DNA of 64,000 nt from Sporosarcina ureae. Lineage in GTDB: Bacteria > Bacillota > Bacilli > Bacillales_A > Planococcaceae. Each line of letters starts with the position of its first letter. Position 1 is the first letter of the stretch. Location of the stretch: contig NZ_CP015207.1 in the NCBI RefSeq assembly GCF_002101375.1, positions 2,806,001 to 2,870,000 on the forward strand, given 5' to 3'. The notes under the pieces were generated by a model. It saw nothing but the letters and a program-made list of their open reading frames with translations, was not told the origin of the DNA and did not search any database. A program made the position numbers and the translations under genes. Shown here in pieces: positions 56,675-64,000 of this stretch.

Positions 56675-58697
56675 ACATCGGGAAAAAGATATTCCCGCCA
56701 TCTCCAATGAAGAAATGGGTACGCTTTCTAAACAAGAGCAACTCGAAATTCTTCAAAAGTACGACCCAGAATCTAATACAAGAGATCTAAAAGGTCTTAT
56801 TGGCAAGATTGTATTTTTCGGTTTGTTGGCATTTTCAATTTTCCAGTTATATACGGCGATTGGTAAACCATTTACAGCTCAAATTCAGCGATCTATTCAC
56901 TTAGGATTTGCTTTATCCCTTATTTTCCTGTTGTTCCCTGCTAGAAAGAAAATTGGTGTGCGTCGTGACAAAGTACCGTTTTATGATATTATTCTATCTT
57001 TATTGGCGGTAGCAGTTGGTTTATACTGGCCGCTATTTATCGACGAGCTAGTATTTCGTGTGGGACGCGTATCCGATCTCGATTTAGTTATCGGTATTTT
57101 AGCGGTTTTACTGACACTAGAGGCAGCGAGACGTGCGGTAGGAATGCCGATCACGATCATTTCAGTAGTGTTTTTGGTGTATGCGTTCTTTGGACCGTAT
57201 TTCCCAGGGTTCCTTGCACATAGAGGGCAAAGTGTAGAAAATCTCGTTCAACTAATGTTCTTTACAACGGACGGAATCCTCGGTACGCCAATTAGTGTAT
57301 CCGCCACCTTCATATTCGTCTTCTTGTTGTTTGGAGCGTTCTTAGTGAAGACTGGCGTTGGTAATTACTTCAATGACTTGGCAGTAGTATTGGCGGGACG
57401 TTTGACTGGTGGACCAGCAAAAGTCGCCATTTTCTCAAGTGCTTTGCAAGGTACAATTTCAGGTAGTTCCGTAGCAAATGTTGTTGGATCCGGTTCGTAC
57501 ACGATTCCGATGATGAAGAAGTTAGGTTATCGAAAAGAATTCGCAGGCGGAGTAGAGGCAGCCGCGTCTACAGGCGGTCAGATTATGCCACCGATTATGG
57601 GGGCCGCTGCATTCCTGATGGTTGAATTCATCGGCGGCGTTACCTATTGGGAAATTGCCAAAGCGGCAGCTATCCCTGCATTGCTGTACTTCACTGGAAT
57701 TTGGATCATGACTCATTTCGAAGCGAAGCGTGTTGGTTTGCAAGGAATGGATGCGTCGCAAATTCCTAATCGAAAAGAAACGCTGAAAAAGATTTATTTA
57801 TTACTACCGATTATAGGTATTATCGTTTTCCTCTTGGTGGGTATTCCAACGATGAAAGCGGCATTACTCGGTATCGTGCTAACCATTGCAGTGAGTGCAA
57901 TCAGTAAAGAAACAAGAATTGGATTTAAAGATATGATTGATGCATTAGTAGACGGTGCTCGTACAGCATTGGCTGTAGCAGCAGCGACTGCTTGTGCAGG
58001 TATTATTGTCGGTGTTGTCGTCAAGACGGGTCTCGGGCTCAGCTTGGCAACGGGCCTGATCTCAGCAGCTGGCGGTAACATCTTGCTCACATTGATTTTC
58101 ACGATGTTTGCAGCGATTATTTTGGGGATGGGGTCTCCAACGACAGCAAACTATGTTATTACATCTACAATCGCAGCACCTGCCATCATTACGCTATTGA
58201 TGATGGATGAGCCTACAGGTGCCGCTGTGCCGATTGTAGTGGCGGTATCTGCCCACTTATTCGTATTTTACTTTGGTATCATTGCGGATATCACACCGCC
58301 TGTTGCATTGGCTGCCTTTGCAGCTTCGGGTATTTCTGGCGGAGATCCGATCAAAACTGGTGTCACGTCTGCAAAACTAGCGATTGCTGCCTTCATCATT
58401 CCATATATGTTCGTCTTTAATCCGGCAATGCTGATGCTCGACTCGAGTATTACGGAGATTGTATGGGTGACTGTGACCGCCATTATCGGTATGGTTGCAA
58501 TCGGGGCAGGCATAATTGGCTTCTGGTATAGTAAACTGAACTGGCTTCTACGAATTATCACGATATGTACAGGTATGTTGTTAATCTACCCAGAAACTAT
58601 TACAGATATTATCGGTTTAGTATTATTCACTATCTTACTGGTGTCCCAGTGGATGGGGAATAAGAAAAATAATACGCCTACATTCGCTTCAAATTAA
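56661..58697 (+). CDS. TRAP transporter fused permease (DctQM type)
   Basis: 678 residues. Small-subunit-like helices (about 50-180) are fused to the 12-helix DctM domain: GAFLVKTGVGNYFNDLA, GTISGSSVANVVGSGSYTIPMMKKLGY, STGGQIMPPIMGAAAF, GMGSPTTANYVITSTIAAPA and FGIIADITPPVALAAFAASGISGGDP. Drives sodium-coupled uptake of the ligand held by the TAXI protein. The fused form is usual for TAXI systems. Confidence 0.96.
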   Translation: MENNKHREKDIPAISNEEMGTLSKQEQLEILQKYDPESNTRDLKGLIGKIVFFGLLAFSIFQLYTAIGKPFTAQIQRSIHLGFALSLIFLLFPARKKIGVRRDKVPFYDIILSLLAVAVGLYWPLFIDELVFRVGRVSDLDLVIGILAVLLTLEAARRAVGMPITIISVVFLVYAFFGPYFPGFLAHRGQSVENLVQLMFFTTDGILGTPISVSATFIFVFLLFGAFLVKTGVGNYFNDLAVVLAGRLTGGPAKVAIFSSALQGTISGSSVANVVGSGSYTIPMMKKLGYRKEFAGGVEAAASTGGQIMPPIMGAAAFLMVEFIGGVTYWEIAKAAAIPALLYFTGIWIMTHFEAKRVGLQGMDASQIPNRKETLKKIYLLLPIIGIIVFLLVGIPTMKAALLGIVLTIAVSAISKETRIGFKDMIDALVDGARTALAVAAATACAGIIVGVVVKTGLGLSLATGLISAAGGNILLTLIFTMFAAIILGMGSPTTANYVITSTIAAPAIITLLMMDEPTGAAVPIVVAVSAHLFVFYFGIIADITPPVALAAFAASGISGGDPIKTGVTSAKLAIAAFIIPYMFVFNPAMLMLDSSITEIVWVTVTAIIGMVAIGAGIIGFWYSKLNWLLRIITICTGMLLIYPETITDIIGLVLFTILLVSQWMGNKKNNTPTFASN

Positions 58698-58706
58698 ATA
58701 GCTTTT

Positions 58707-58753
58707 AAAAGACTTGTCGGCTTGAAACTGAGCTTGCAAGTCTTTTATTTTAC
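58707..58753 (+). terminator. Terminator of the TRAP operon
   Basis: AAAAGACTTG / CAAGTCTTTT stem, then T-rich. Confidence 0.85.
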
Positions 58754-59081
58754 TAATGAAAAAAGAATTTTCAGAGAATATATGTGTTTTTTGTTATTTA
58801 CTATTCTAGTTGAGTGAAAAGAACTAGAGTAAATAGATTTTTTACTAGAGGACGAGTCTAGGATATACAAGGGTTTCCTAAGGAAAATGAATTTCGGAAC
58901 ACATGACAAAATAAAAGTCAAGAAGCCGAAGGACTAAAAGTGAGTCGAATTATTTTGGACTAATTACGCAGTTTTACCAACGCGGGTTCTGTATATACTA
59001 CATATAAGCGAATAAGTCATAACGAATAAAATATATAGATCGGTACAGAAACCAATCAAATCAAAAAGGAGAGAACATACT
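58754..59081. other. Intergenic region before the 49-residue gene
   Basis: 328 AT-rich bases with no supported gene, RNA or operator. Confidence 0.4.
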
Positions 59082-59231
59082 ATGAATACACAAGAGACAT
59101 GGTGGGAAAACGTATTTGAAGGGCATTTGGCACATGGTTTTAACAAAGAACGTATGAGTGAGCTGGATCATGAAGAGTTTTTATATTTTGAGAATGAATC
59201 AGTTGAAGAACAATTAAACCCCATGCAGTAA
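59082..59231 (+). CDS. Orphan 49-residue acidic protein
   Basis: ATG 59082 behind AAAAAGGAGAG, stop TAA 59229-59231. Acidic, Trp-containing (TWWENVFEGHLAHGF) with many Glu, no membrane helix. It has a strong ribosome binding site and a terminator after it but no recognised family. It lies just outside the tRNA-Val insertion point. Confidence 0.65.
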   Translation: MNTQETWWENVFEGHLAHGFNKERMSELDHEEFLYFENESVEEQLNPMQ

Positions 59232-59274
59232 GTGAAAGGAGAAGCGTCTCTGAATAATGTAATGAACTTCCATA

Positions 59275-59325
59275 AAAATCGGTAATTTTTCTGATAGCAT
59301 AGAAAAATTATCGATTTTTAATTTC
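59275..59325 (+). terminator. Terminator of the small acidic gene
   Basis: AAAATCGGTAATTTTTC / GAAAAATTATCGATTTT stem, T run. Confidence 0.85.
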
Positions 59326-59416
59326 GTTGTTTACAACTAGGAAAGAAAATGCTATTATAGTATTTGTGCTTGAGAGCCTAACTGGCTCACTTCAAAACGC
59401 ACATCCTAGTAAGATC

Positions 59417-59489
59417 GATTCCGTAGCTCAGCTGGGAGAGCGCCACCTTGACAGGGTGGAGGTCGCTGGTTCGAGCCCAGTCGGAGTCA
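59417..59489 (+). tRNA. tRNA-Val (anticodon GAC)
   Basis: Acceptor GATTCCG / CGGAGTC, D arm with AGCTCAGCTGGGAGAGC, anticodon stem CCACC / GGTGG around TTGACAG (anticodon GAC, reading GUC/GUU), T arm CTGGTTCGAGCCCAG, discriminator A. 73 bases, no encoded CCA. The gene is complete. It stands alone and is followed 173 bases later by an integrase, so its 3' end is the likely attachment site of the element. Confidence 0.96.
59472..59489 (+). other. Probable att core in the tRNA-Val 3' end
   Basis: By analogy with tyrosine recombinases that use tRNA genes, the crossover core should be part of the T arm and acceptor arm here. The second copy (other end of the element) is not in the window, so limits are inferred. 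Confidence 0.4.
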
Positions 59490-59533
59490 TAGACGGACAA
59501 CTAAACGTCCGAACTCGTAGTTTTATATCGAAG

Positions 59534-59583
59534 AAAGCCCCGTCATGTAAACGTGTAACAGCGTTAGCATGGCGGGGTTTTTT
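59534..59583 (+). terminator. Terminator between tRNA-Val and the integrase
   Basis: AAGCCCCGTCATG / CATGGCGGGGTTTTTT stem-loop. Confidence 0.85.
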
Positions 59584-59662
59584 GTCGTTCATACTGCGTG
59601 CAATATGCGCTAGTATAAGCCGCATCAGTAACGCTATCACTACCGAAATGGGGTGTTTGTTC

Positions 59663-60658
59663 ATGCGAAAACGCCGTAACAATAATTCGCAGCAGTTTAT
59701 AGACGTGCCTCAAGATATCCGAGTCCTATTTCGCCGGTTCGTAAGTATTAAAATTGCGGAGGGCATATCGCAAAGTACGATTAATCAGTATCATGAAAAC
59801 TTTACGTTCTTCTCGGACTTTATTGAAATGAATGGCGGAGACTATGCGCTCGAAGGTATTACTGCGGATTTTATTCGTGAATGGATTACGTATATGAAGT
59901 TTGAACACGTACAGCATCCGAACGATCAAAGTCGCTTGCATCATGATAAAGGCTTGAAAGCGTCCACGATTAATACACGGTTGAAAACAATTCGCGTCAT
60001 GTTTAATCGAATGTATGCGGAAAATGTAATTGAGTTTAATCCGATGTTGAACGTACGCAATGTCAAAGAAGAATTATCTCATATTGACGTTTTGAGTAAG
60101 AGCGAAATCGTAAGTTTGTTGAGCGTCATGGATACCGAATACTACACGACTTTTCGTGACCTTGTACTAACTCGTTTGCTATTCGATACCATGTTACGGA
60201 TTAATGAGGCATTGCATATTCGTAAGCAGGACATAAAAGCAGAAGAAGGATTGATAGTTATATCGTCCAGTATCGCGAAGAGCAGAAAGGCGCGCGTAGT
60301 TCCTGCGGACAAGCAGACGTTAAAGCTAGTGAAGGAACTCATTAAAGAGAACGCTATGGAGTTCAACAGCGAGTATGTATTCGCGACGAGTAGCGATTCA
60401 GTCTATGATCGCGATAATTATCGAACGAGATTAAAGCGTTACGCGGAATCGGCAGGCATTAAAAAGAATGTACATCCGCATCTATTACGACATACAGCTG
60501 CGACTCGATGGATTGAAAGCGGTGGTGGAATCGAAGAACTGCGCTTGATACTCGGGCATTCTAAATACGATATGGTGAAACGATATGCACACGTAGCGAA
60601 TAGTTCAGTCATTAAGTCAGCGGGGAAATATTCGTTATTCAATAATTTAAGCGATTAA
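59663..60658 (+). CDS. Tyrosine recombinase/integrase of an element in tRNA-Val
   Basis: 331 residues. SAM-like N-terminal DNA-binding domain (FRRFVSIKIAEGISQSTINQYHENF, about residues 20-45), catalytic domain with the first Arg in MLRINEALHI, Lys in SSSIAKSRKARVV, HxxR in HPHLLRHTAATRW, LGHS, and Tyr in KRYAHVANS. All catalytic residues are present, so it should be active. ATG 59663 follows GGGGTG; the longer open frame reaches back across the tRNA and is not real. Confidence 0.93.
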   Translation: MRKRRNNNSQQFIDVPQDIRVLFRRFVSIKIAEGISQSTINQYHENFTFFSDFIEMNGGDYALEGITADFIREWITYMKFEHVQHPNDQSRLHHDKGLKASTINTRLKTIRVMFNRMYAENVIEFNPMLNVRNVKEELSHIDVLSKSEIVSLLSVMDTEYYTTFRDLVLTRLLFDTMLRINEALHIRKQDIKAEEGLIVISSSIAKSRKARVVPADKQTLKLVKELIKENAMEFNSEYVFATSSDSVYDRDNYRTRLKRYAESAGIKKNVHPHLLRHTAATRWIESGGGIEELRLILGHSKYDMVKRYAHVANSSVIKSAGKYSLFNNLSD

Positions 60659-60697
60659 TCAAATAAAAAACGCCCCAACCGCAATATGCGGAAAGGA

Positions 60698-60794
60698 GCG
60701 CACTCATGCCCGCGCCAACGGGTCTTTCATAAAAATAGTATGACGTAATTGTATCGCAAAAAAAGCGAATATGCAAACGTTTATTTGAGTGCGC
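60698..60794. promoter_or_regulatory. Widely spaced inverted repeat between integrase and next gene
   Basis: GCGCACTCA (60698-60706) and TGAGTGCGC (60786-60794), 9 bp perfect, 79 bases apart. A smaller hairpin CCGCAATATGCGG lies just before. Possible operator pair or arm-type site. Confidence 0.4.
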
Positions 60795-60827
60795 ACTTTT
60801 TAGGGGCTTCGAAATGGAGCAGATTAT

Positions 60828-61580
60828 ATGAACTACTTATCGGAATACCAAACCTTTGCGGACAAGCACGAACTAAATGATGCCATAACTATACACTTCG
60901 AACGGAACAACTACGCTATGAATGAAACCGAGCGTAGTGTATTCGTCATGCTTACGCGTTACGCAGTCAAATTTCCGGGCGTTATTCATTTAAAGACGGC
61001 AACAATCGCGAAAGCAATCGGCAAGACTGGGCGCACTGTACGTCGTTCAATCGCGACATTAATCGAACTGTGCATGATTGAGCGTATCGAGTTCATGCGT
61101 TCGGTATCAGGCGGTAATGGAGCGAATATATACCGTATTGTCCACCCGTCAGCGTCCGCCCGTCCAGTAGCGGAAAAGCCAACACCTGCAACGGTTGAAC
61201 CGACGCAAACGGAAAACGAACCTATTACTTTTATAAACAATAAATCTAGTAATACATTAGATACGGCAATCGCGCAGTCTGACGTTATCAAAAAAGGCTT
61301 GTTAGTCAAGTTACCGCCACTTATCGCCAAGACAATGGGCGTATTTTTCGACGCGAATACAATACATAGGCTTTATGGCGTCATGCTACGGGCGAAGTCT
61401 GCCGTCGATCGTCGTATGGCATTCGAAGAGGACGAGTCTGCATACGATACTGCGCTCATGTCCGTAATTTCCGCATGGAAACGAGGCAAGGTGCGTTCAC
61501 TGGACGCTGTACTATACGAGGCGACCAATCGTACGGCACGGAGTCTGTGGCTTAATGAGCGCATGATTGGGTCTAATTGA
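60828..61580 (+). CDS. Winged-helix DNA-binding protein of the element
   Basis: 250 residues. N-terminal winged helix (NETERSVFVMLTRYAVKFPG ... TIAKAIGKTGRTVRRSIATLIELCMI, about 31-95), then a Pro/Thr linker and a C-terminal helical domain. The build resembles replication-initiation or DnaD-like proteins of plasmids and phages, but no specific family can be named. GGAGCAGATT precedes the ATG. First gene after the integrase on the element. Confidence 0.7.
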   Translation: MNYLSEYQTFADKHELNDAITIHFERNNYAMNETERSVFVMLTRYAVKFPGVIHLKTATIAKAIGKTGRTVRRSIATLIELCMIERIEFMRSVSGGNGANIYRIVHPSASARPVAEKPTPATVEPTQTENEPITFINNKSSNTLDTAIAQSDVIKKGLLVKLPPLIAKTMGVFFDANTIHRLYGVMLRAKSAVDRRMAFEEDESAYDTALMSVISAWKRGKVRSLDAVLYEATNRTARSLWLNERMIGSN

Positions 61581-61628
61581 CGCATAGTAGGAGTTATGAG
61601 CGAGTGTTTAAGGAAATGGAGCGATTAT

Positions 61629-61925
61629 ATGCGGAAAGTTAAAGTGGTTTTTCTGATAGACGGTGAGGATTACGCAGTAGACGCCCTCTTATTAACGCCA
61701 CATATCGTATTAGAGATGACGGACGTCATAGAGATTCACCGATACGACGACGAAATTAAGAGCGATAGCGTACGAGCATCGGACTCTTCTTCTGCTATGA
61801 CGCTACACCTACGCGATGGTGCATCGTTCGATAAGCAGGAGATAATGAACATGGCGGACGTAGTAGACATGGGTCGCATGAGCGTAGTGGAGTTTGCGGA
61901 ATTACTGTTACAGCGTAGGTTGTAA
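61629..61925 (+). CDS. Hypothetical protein of the element
   Basis: About 98 residues from ATG 61629 (GGAG 9 bases upstream); ATG 61596 is the alternative. Mixed alpha/beta composition with a strong acidic bias (VDALLLTPHIVLEMTDVIEIH). No family recognised. Follows the winged-helix gene by under 50 bases. Confidence 0.6.
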   Translation: MRKVKVVFLIDGEDYAVDALLLTPHIVLEMTDVIEIHRYDDEIKSDSVRASDSSSAMTLHLRDGASFDKQEIMNMADVVDMGRMSVVEFAELLLQRRL

Positions 61926-61987
61926 GACGATTGATAGAGGTTTTCTATGAAATTTGTCGAAAGAGTATGGAAAGGGAGGGGATAGTA

Positions 61988-62236
61988 TTGTCTAATAAAA
62001 TGGAGACAGTTAAAGAACGGTATTCAATAGAAATTGAAGCTATAGCAAACAGACTAAATCATATGGAGCAAGGCTTAATAATGGAGTTGACACGCGTTAA
62101 TATGCATGGAAGTCTTTCTACAAATGTGCAAGAGCTTACTAAAGATATAAATGTATTGATTTCTAAGATAGTGAATGAGTCGGATTCGGACTTGGATGGA
62201 TTTGATGAATTATTTACACCTACAAATAAAAAATAA
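61988..62236 (+). CDS. Small helical hypothetical protein of the element
   Basis: 82 residues from TTG 61988 behind GGGAGGGGATAG. Predicted helical throughout (KMETVKERYSIEIEAIANRL ... VQELTKDINVLISKIV) with an acidic tail. AT-rich compared with the gene before it. No family recognised. Confidence 0.62.
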   Translation: MSNKMETVKERYSIEIEAIANRLNHMEQGLIMELTRVNMHGSLSTNVQELTKDINVLISKIVNESDSDLDGFDELFTPTNKK

Positions 62237-62257
62237 AGATAAGTAAGGAGAGTTTGC

Positions 62258-62437
62258 ATGAATTCGTTTGATTGGATTACTCAAAAAGTATCAGAATTAG
62301 ATGAAGTGTCTGCGAAGAGTGAACTGTCATTTATTTTGGTGAAGTATTCAGAAGTTGGACAACAAGGATATAAAAACGAAGATTTAATAGATGATATTAG
62401 AAAGTTATATCTTGAATTAGGGTTAAATCGATATTGA
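62258..62437 (+). CDS. Small hypothetical protein of the element
   Basis: 59 residues: ATG 62258 behind AAGGAGAGTTTGC, stop TGA 62435-62437. Short acidic helical protein (FDWITQKVSELDEVSAKSE ... IRKLYLELGLNRY). Shares transcript direction and AT-rich composition with the previous gene, only 21 bases away; possibly a two-gene unit. Confidence 0.62.
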   Translation: MNSFDWITQKVSELDEVSAKSELSFILVKYSEVGQQGYKNEDLIDDIRKLYLELGLNRY

Positions 62438-62488
62438 AAATATTTCTGCATATTAGGTTAGGACGGAGTCAAACTAAATACAGAAAAA

Positions 62489-62523
62489 GAGAAGGACGCT
62501 GATCGTTAGCGTTCTTTTTTTTA
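62489..62523 (+). terminator. Terminator on the element
   Basis: AAGGACGCT / AGCGTTCTT stem then T8. Confidence 0.85.
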
Positions 62524-62695
62524 TGCCAAAAACCTCCGCGCTAGTCGTTCTCTTACGTACGTACTATTAGAGGGAGGAGATGAAAAAATGATTTTGAGGT
62601 TGTAAATTATGATGTTAGTCCGTCTATAAGGTAGGGAGACACTCGTTTTTATTTACATTACTAGTCGCCAAATAATACAAAGAGGAGATGATCGA

Positions 62696-62965
62696 ATGAA
62701 TAACGCAAAGAACGATTTTAAAACCATCCGCACATTCCACGAATTGAACCAAGAGCAATATGCCGAACTAATAGGAATTAGTCAGGGCTATGTCACGCTC
62801 GTTGAAAATGGGCGACGTCGATTTACCGAGGATTTACGTGAAAGGGTCATGCGGGAGTTACGACTTACGCCCGACAAACTAGAGCGCATTCTTGCGATTC
62901 AAGCGGGTTATGACGCTGCAAGAGCTACAATGCTGAACCAATCGAATACTACCCGACCGAGTTAA
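62696..62965 (+). CDS. Xre-type helix-turn-helix regulator
   Basis: 89 residues. Classic HTH_3 (FKTIRTFHELNQEQYAELIG then ISQGYVTLVENGRR) over about residues 9-62. Likely controls the element's own genes. AGAGGAGATGATCGA precedes the ATG. Confidence 0.85.
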   Translation: MNNAKNDFKTIRTFHELNQEQYAELIGISQGYVTLVENGRRRFTEDLRERVMRELRLTPDKLERILAIQAGYDAARATMLNQSNTTRPS

Positions 62966-63326
62966 CTTTCGACTCTTGTCCGTAGGGTAAGACCGACACT
63001 ATATACTAATGCTCGATTTAATACGTAAGTAAGAAGATTGTAAGAACGATAGTTTCGACATAAATGTGTAAGCATTTTGGCGGTATCTTTTGAACTTAAC
63101 ACGGTTAGGAGCAATTCAAGACAATCCTCCAGTGACAAGTCCCTGTAGGAAGTATCGAGATTCAGACAATCTAGCACAACAAATGTGCACAGAATGGATT
63201 TAAACGTTGTACCTATGCGGTTTGTAGCGTCTTCCCTTAAAGGGGATATAGATAAACGTGCACAGCGTTCGGGTTGTGTTCGCTACACGTAGAAAATAAT
63301 TTAAACGAAGAAATGGAGCTGGTGAG
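62966..63326. other. Non-coding stretch before the P-loop ATPase gene
   Basis: 361 bases. A 71-codon minus-strand open frame (62962-63177, GTG start) has no ribosome binding site and is not accepted as a gene. No clear terminator follows the Xre gene. The region may hold the promoter/operator of the ATPase gene. Confidence 0.4.
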
Positions 63327-64000
63327 ATGGAGAAAGTGAAAGTAATCGACGCAATCATGGGTGCGGGTAAGACGACGAAAGCGTTCGAAATCATTGAAAA
63401 GGCGGACGCGGGCGAAAAGTTCATTTACATTACGCCATTTCTTGCAGAGATTGAACGGATCAAGACGACAATTACGTCCCGAGCATTCGCAGAGCCGACG
63501 AATAGAGTTGCAGGTGGACGCAAGATGGATAGTCTCAAGCGCCTCATCGAGAACGGAGAGGACATAGCCGCTACACACTCGCTTTTCGAAATGGCAGATG
63601 ACGAACTAATCGAAATGATACAGACATCGGGCTACACGCTCATACTGGATGAGGTTATGGACGTTATCGACAAGGCAACCGTTTCACCTGCGGATATGCG
63701 TATCTTGCTCGAAAAGAAATTCATTGCGATTGAGAACAATGCCGTGAAATGGGTAGCGCCTGCCGCTGAATACGAATACGGGCGTTTTGATGATGTGAAG
63801 TTACTGGCGCAGGCGGGGAATCTTTATTATCACCGTAATACGTATCTCGTTTGGGCATTTCCGCCTCAAGTATTCGAGGCTTTCAATGAAGTGTACGTAT
63901 TGACCTATCTATTCAGGGCGCAAATTCAACGCTACTATTTCGACCTATACAAGATACCTTACGAAGTTTTAAGCATTAAGGATGGCGAAATCATACCACA
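63327..64000 (+). CDS. P-loop ATPase/helicase-like protein, 3' end outside window
   Basis: ATG 63327 with GGAGCTGGTGAG upstream; open for 224 codons to the window end. Walker A IMGAGKTTKA at residues 11-20, Walker B ILDEVMD at about residues 110-116, and the spacing suits an SF2 DEAD/DEAH-type motor (KFIYITPFLAEIERI resembles motif Ia; ATHSLF follows). Probably a replication or DNA-processing helicase of the element; a phage-type function cannot be told from the N-terminus alone. Confidence 0.72.
   Translation, partial: MEKVKVIDAIMGAGKTTKAFEIIEKADAGEKFIYITPFLAEIERIKTTITSRAFAEPTNRVAGGRKMDSLKRLIENGEDIAATHSLFEMADDELIEMIQTSGYTLILDEVMDVIDKATVSPADMRILLEKKFIAIENNAVKWVAPAAEYEYGRFDDVKLLAQAGNLYYHRNTYLVWAFPPQVFEAFNEVYVLTYLFRAQIQRYYFDLYKIPYEVLSIKDGEIIP

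Noticed and set aside
59327-59662. N-terminal extension of the integrase frame across tRNA-Val
   Set aside because: Would translate through a complete tRNA and a terminator; the normal integrase start with GGGGTG is at 59663.
62962-63177. 71-codon minus-strand frame after the Xre gene
   Set aside because: No ribosome binding site and no recognised domain; kept only as a note for the intergenic stretch.

Overview
The window looks like a low-to-mid GC, endospore-forming Firmicute of the Planococcaceae, most like Sporosarcina. The basis is Bacillus-type gene order (secA-prfB, ftsEX-ctpB-minJ, yitS/U/V/W, fabHA-fabF, spx-mecA-coiA-pepF-spxH-yjbI-cwlQ, cotO/cotZ, spoVA, yjcF/G/H), strong AGGAGG ribosome binding sites, frequent TTG and GTG starts, a spx/mecA/CtsR/FapR regulatory set and sporulation genes. 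The species was inferred from gene content; no database was searched.

Layout. 1-10408: secA 3' end, prfB with its programmed frameshift, cytochrome c551, ftsEX with a dedicated M23 hydrolase, an Lgt-like membrane protein and a thiol-disulfide oxidoreductase, CtpB, MinJ and a CsbA-like protein. 10473-12237: azlCD and a TVP38-family protein. 12757-24252: addBA, a DUF418 protein, a YisK-like enzyme, YisL, a 41-residue membrane peptide and a membrane-anchored amylase-like protein with a degraded active site. 24408-27411: yitS, yitU, yitV, yitW. 28029-35410: RraA-like protein, a CtsR-controlled ClpB without its N domain, yjzD, FapR-controlled fabH-fabF, and trpS behind a T-box. 35806-47729: spx, mecA, a 1-kb tandem repeat array, coiA, pepF, spxH, truncated haemoglobin, cwlQ, a UPF0738 protein, NAD kinase, a pseudouridine synthase and mgtE. 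47760-54678: sporulation and coat genes (CotO-like, CotZ, YhcN/YlaJ lipoprotein, spoVAC-AD-AEb, YjcZ-type peptide, spoVIF), yjcF/G/H and a PgpA-like protein. 54926-58753: a TAXI-type TRAP transporter operon with a cre-like site in its promoter. 59417-64000: tRNA-Val(GAC) followed by the left end of an integrative element (tyrosine recombinase, winged-helix protein, small orphan genes, Xre regulator, P-loop ATPase) that runs off the window.

Between the genes lie two repeat systems. One is a dispersed family of 130-170 bp palindromes (five copies, 1935-2107, 12338-12466, 27490-27618, 27761-27890, 33534-33662). The outermost arms differ from copy to copy but remain complementary within each copy. 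The other is a tandem array of 253-bp units, each carrying a ~97-nt hairpin, directly upstream of coiA. A perfect (AAACCC)11 tract sits beside one palindrome. These, the N-domain-less ClpB, the amylase-like pseudoenzyme and the tRNA-Val element are the main points for follow-up; no clearly novel defence or biosynthetic system is visible in the part shown.
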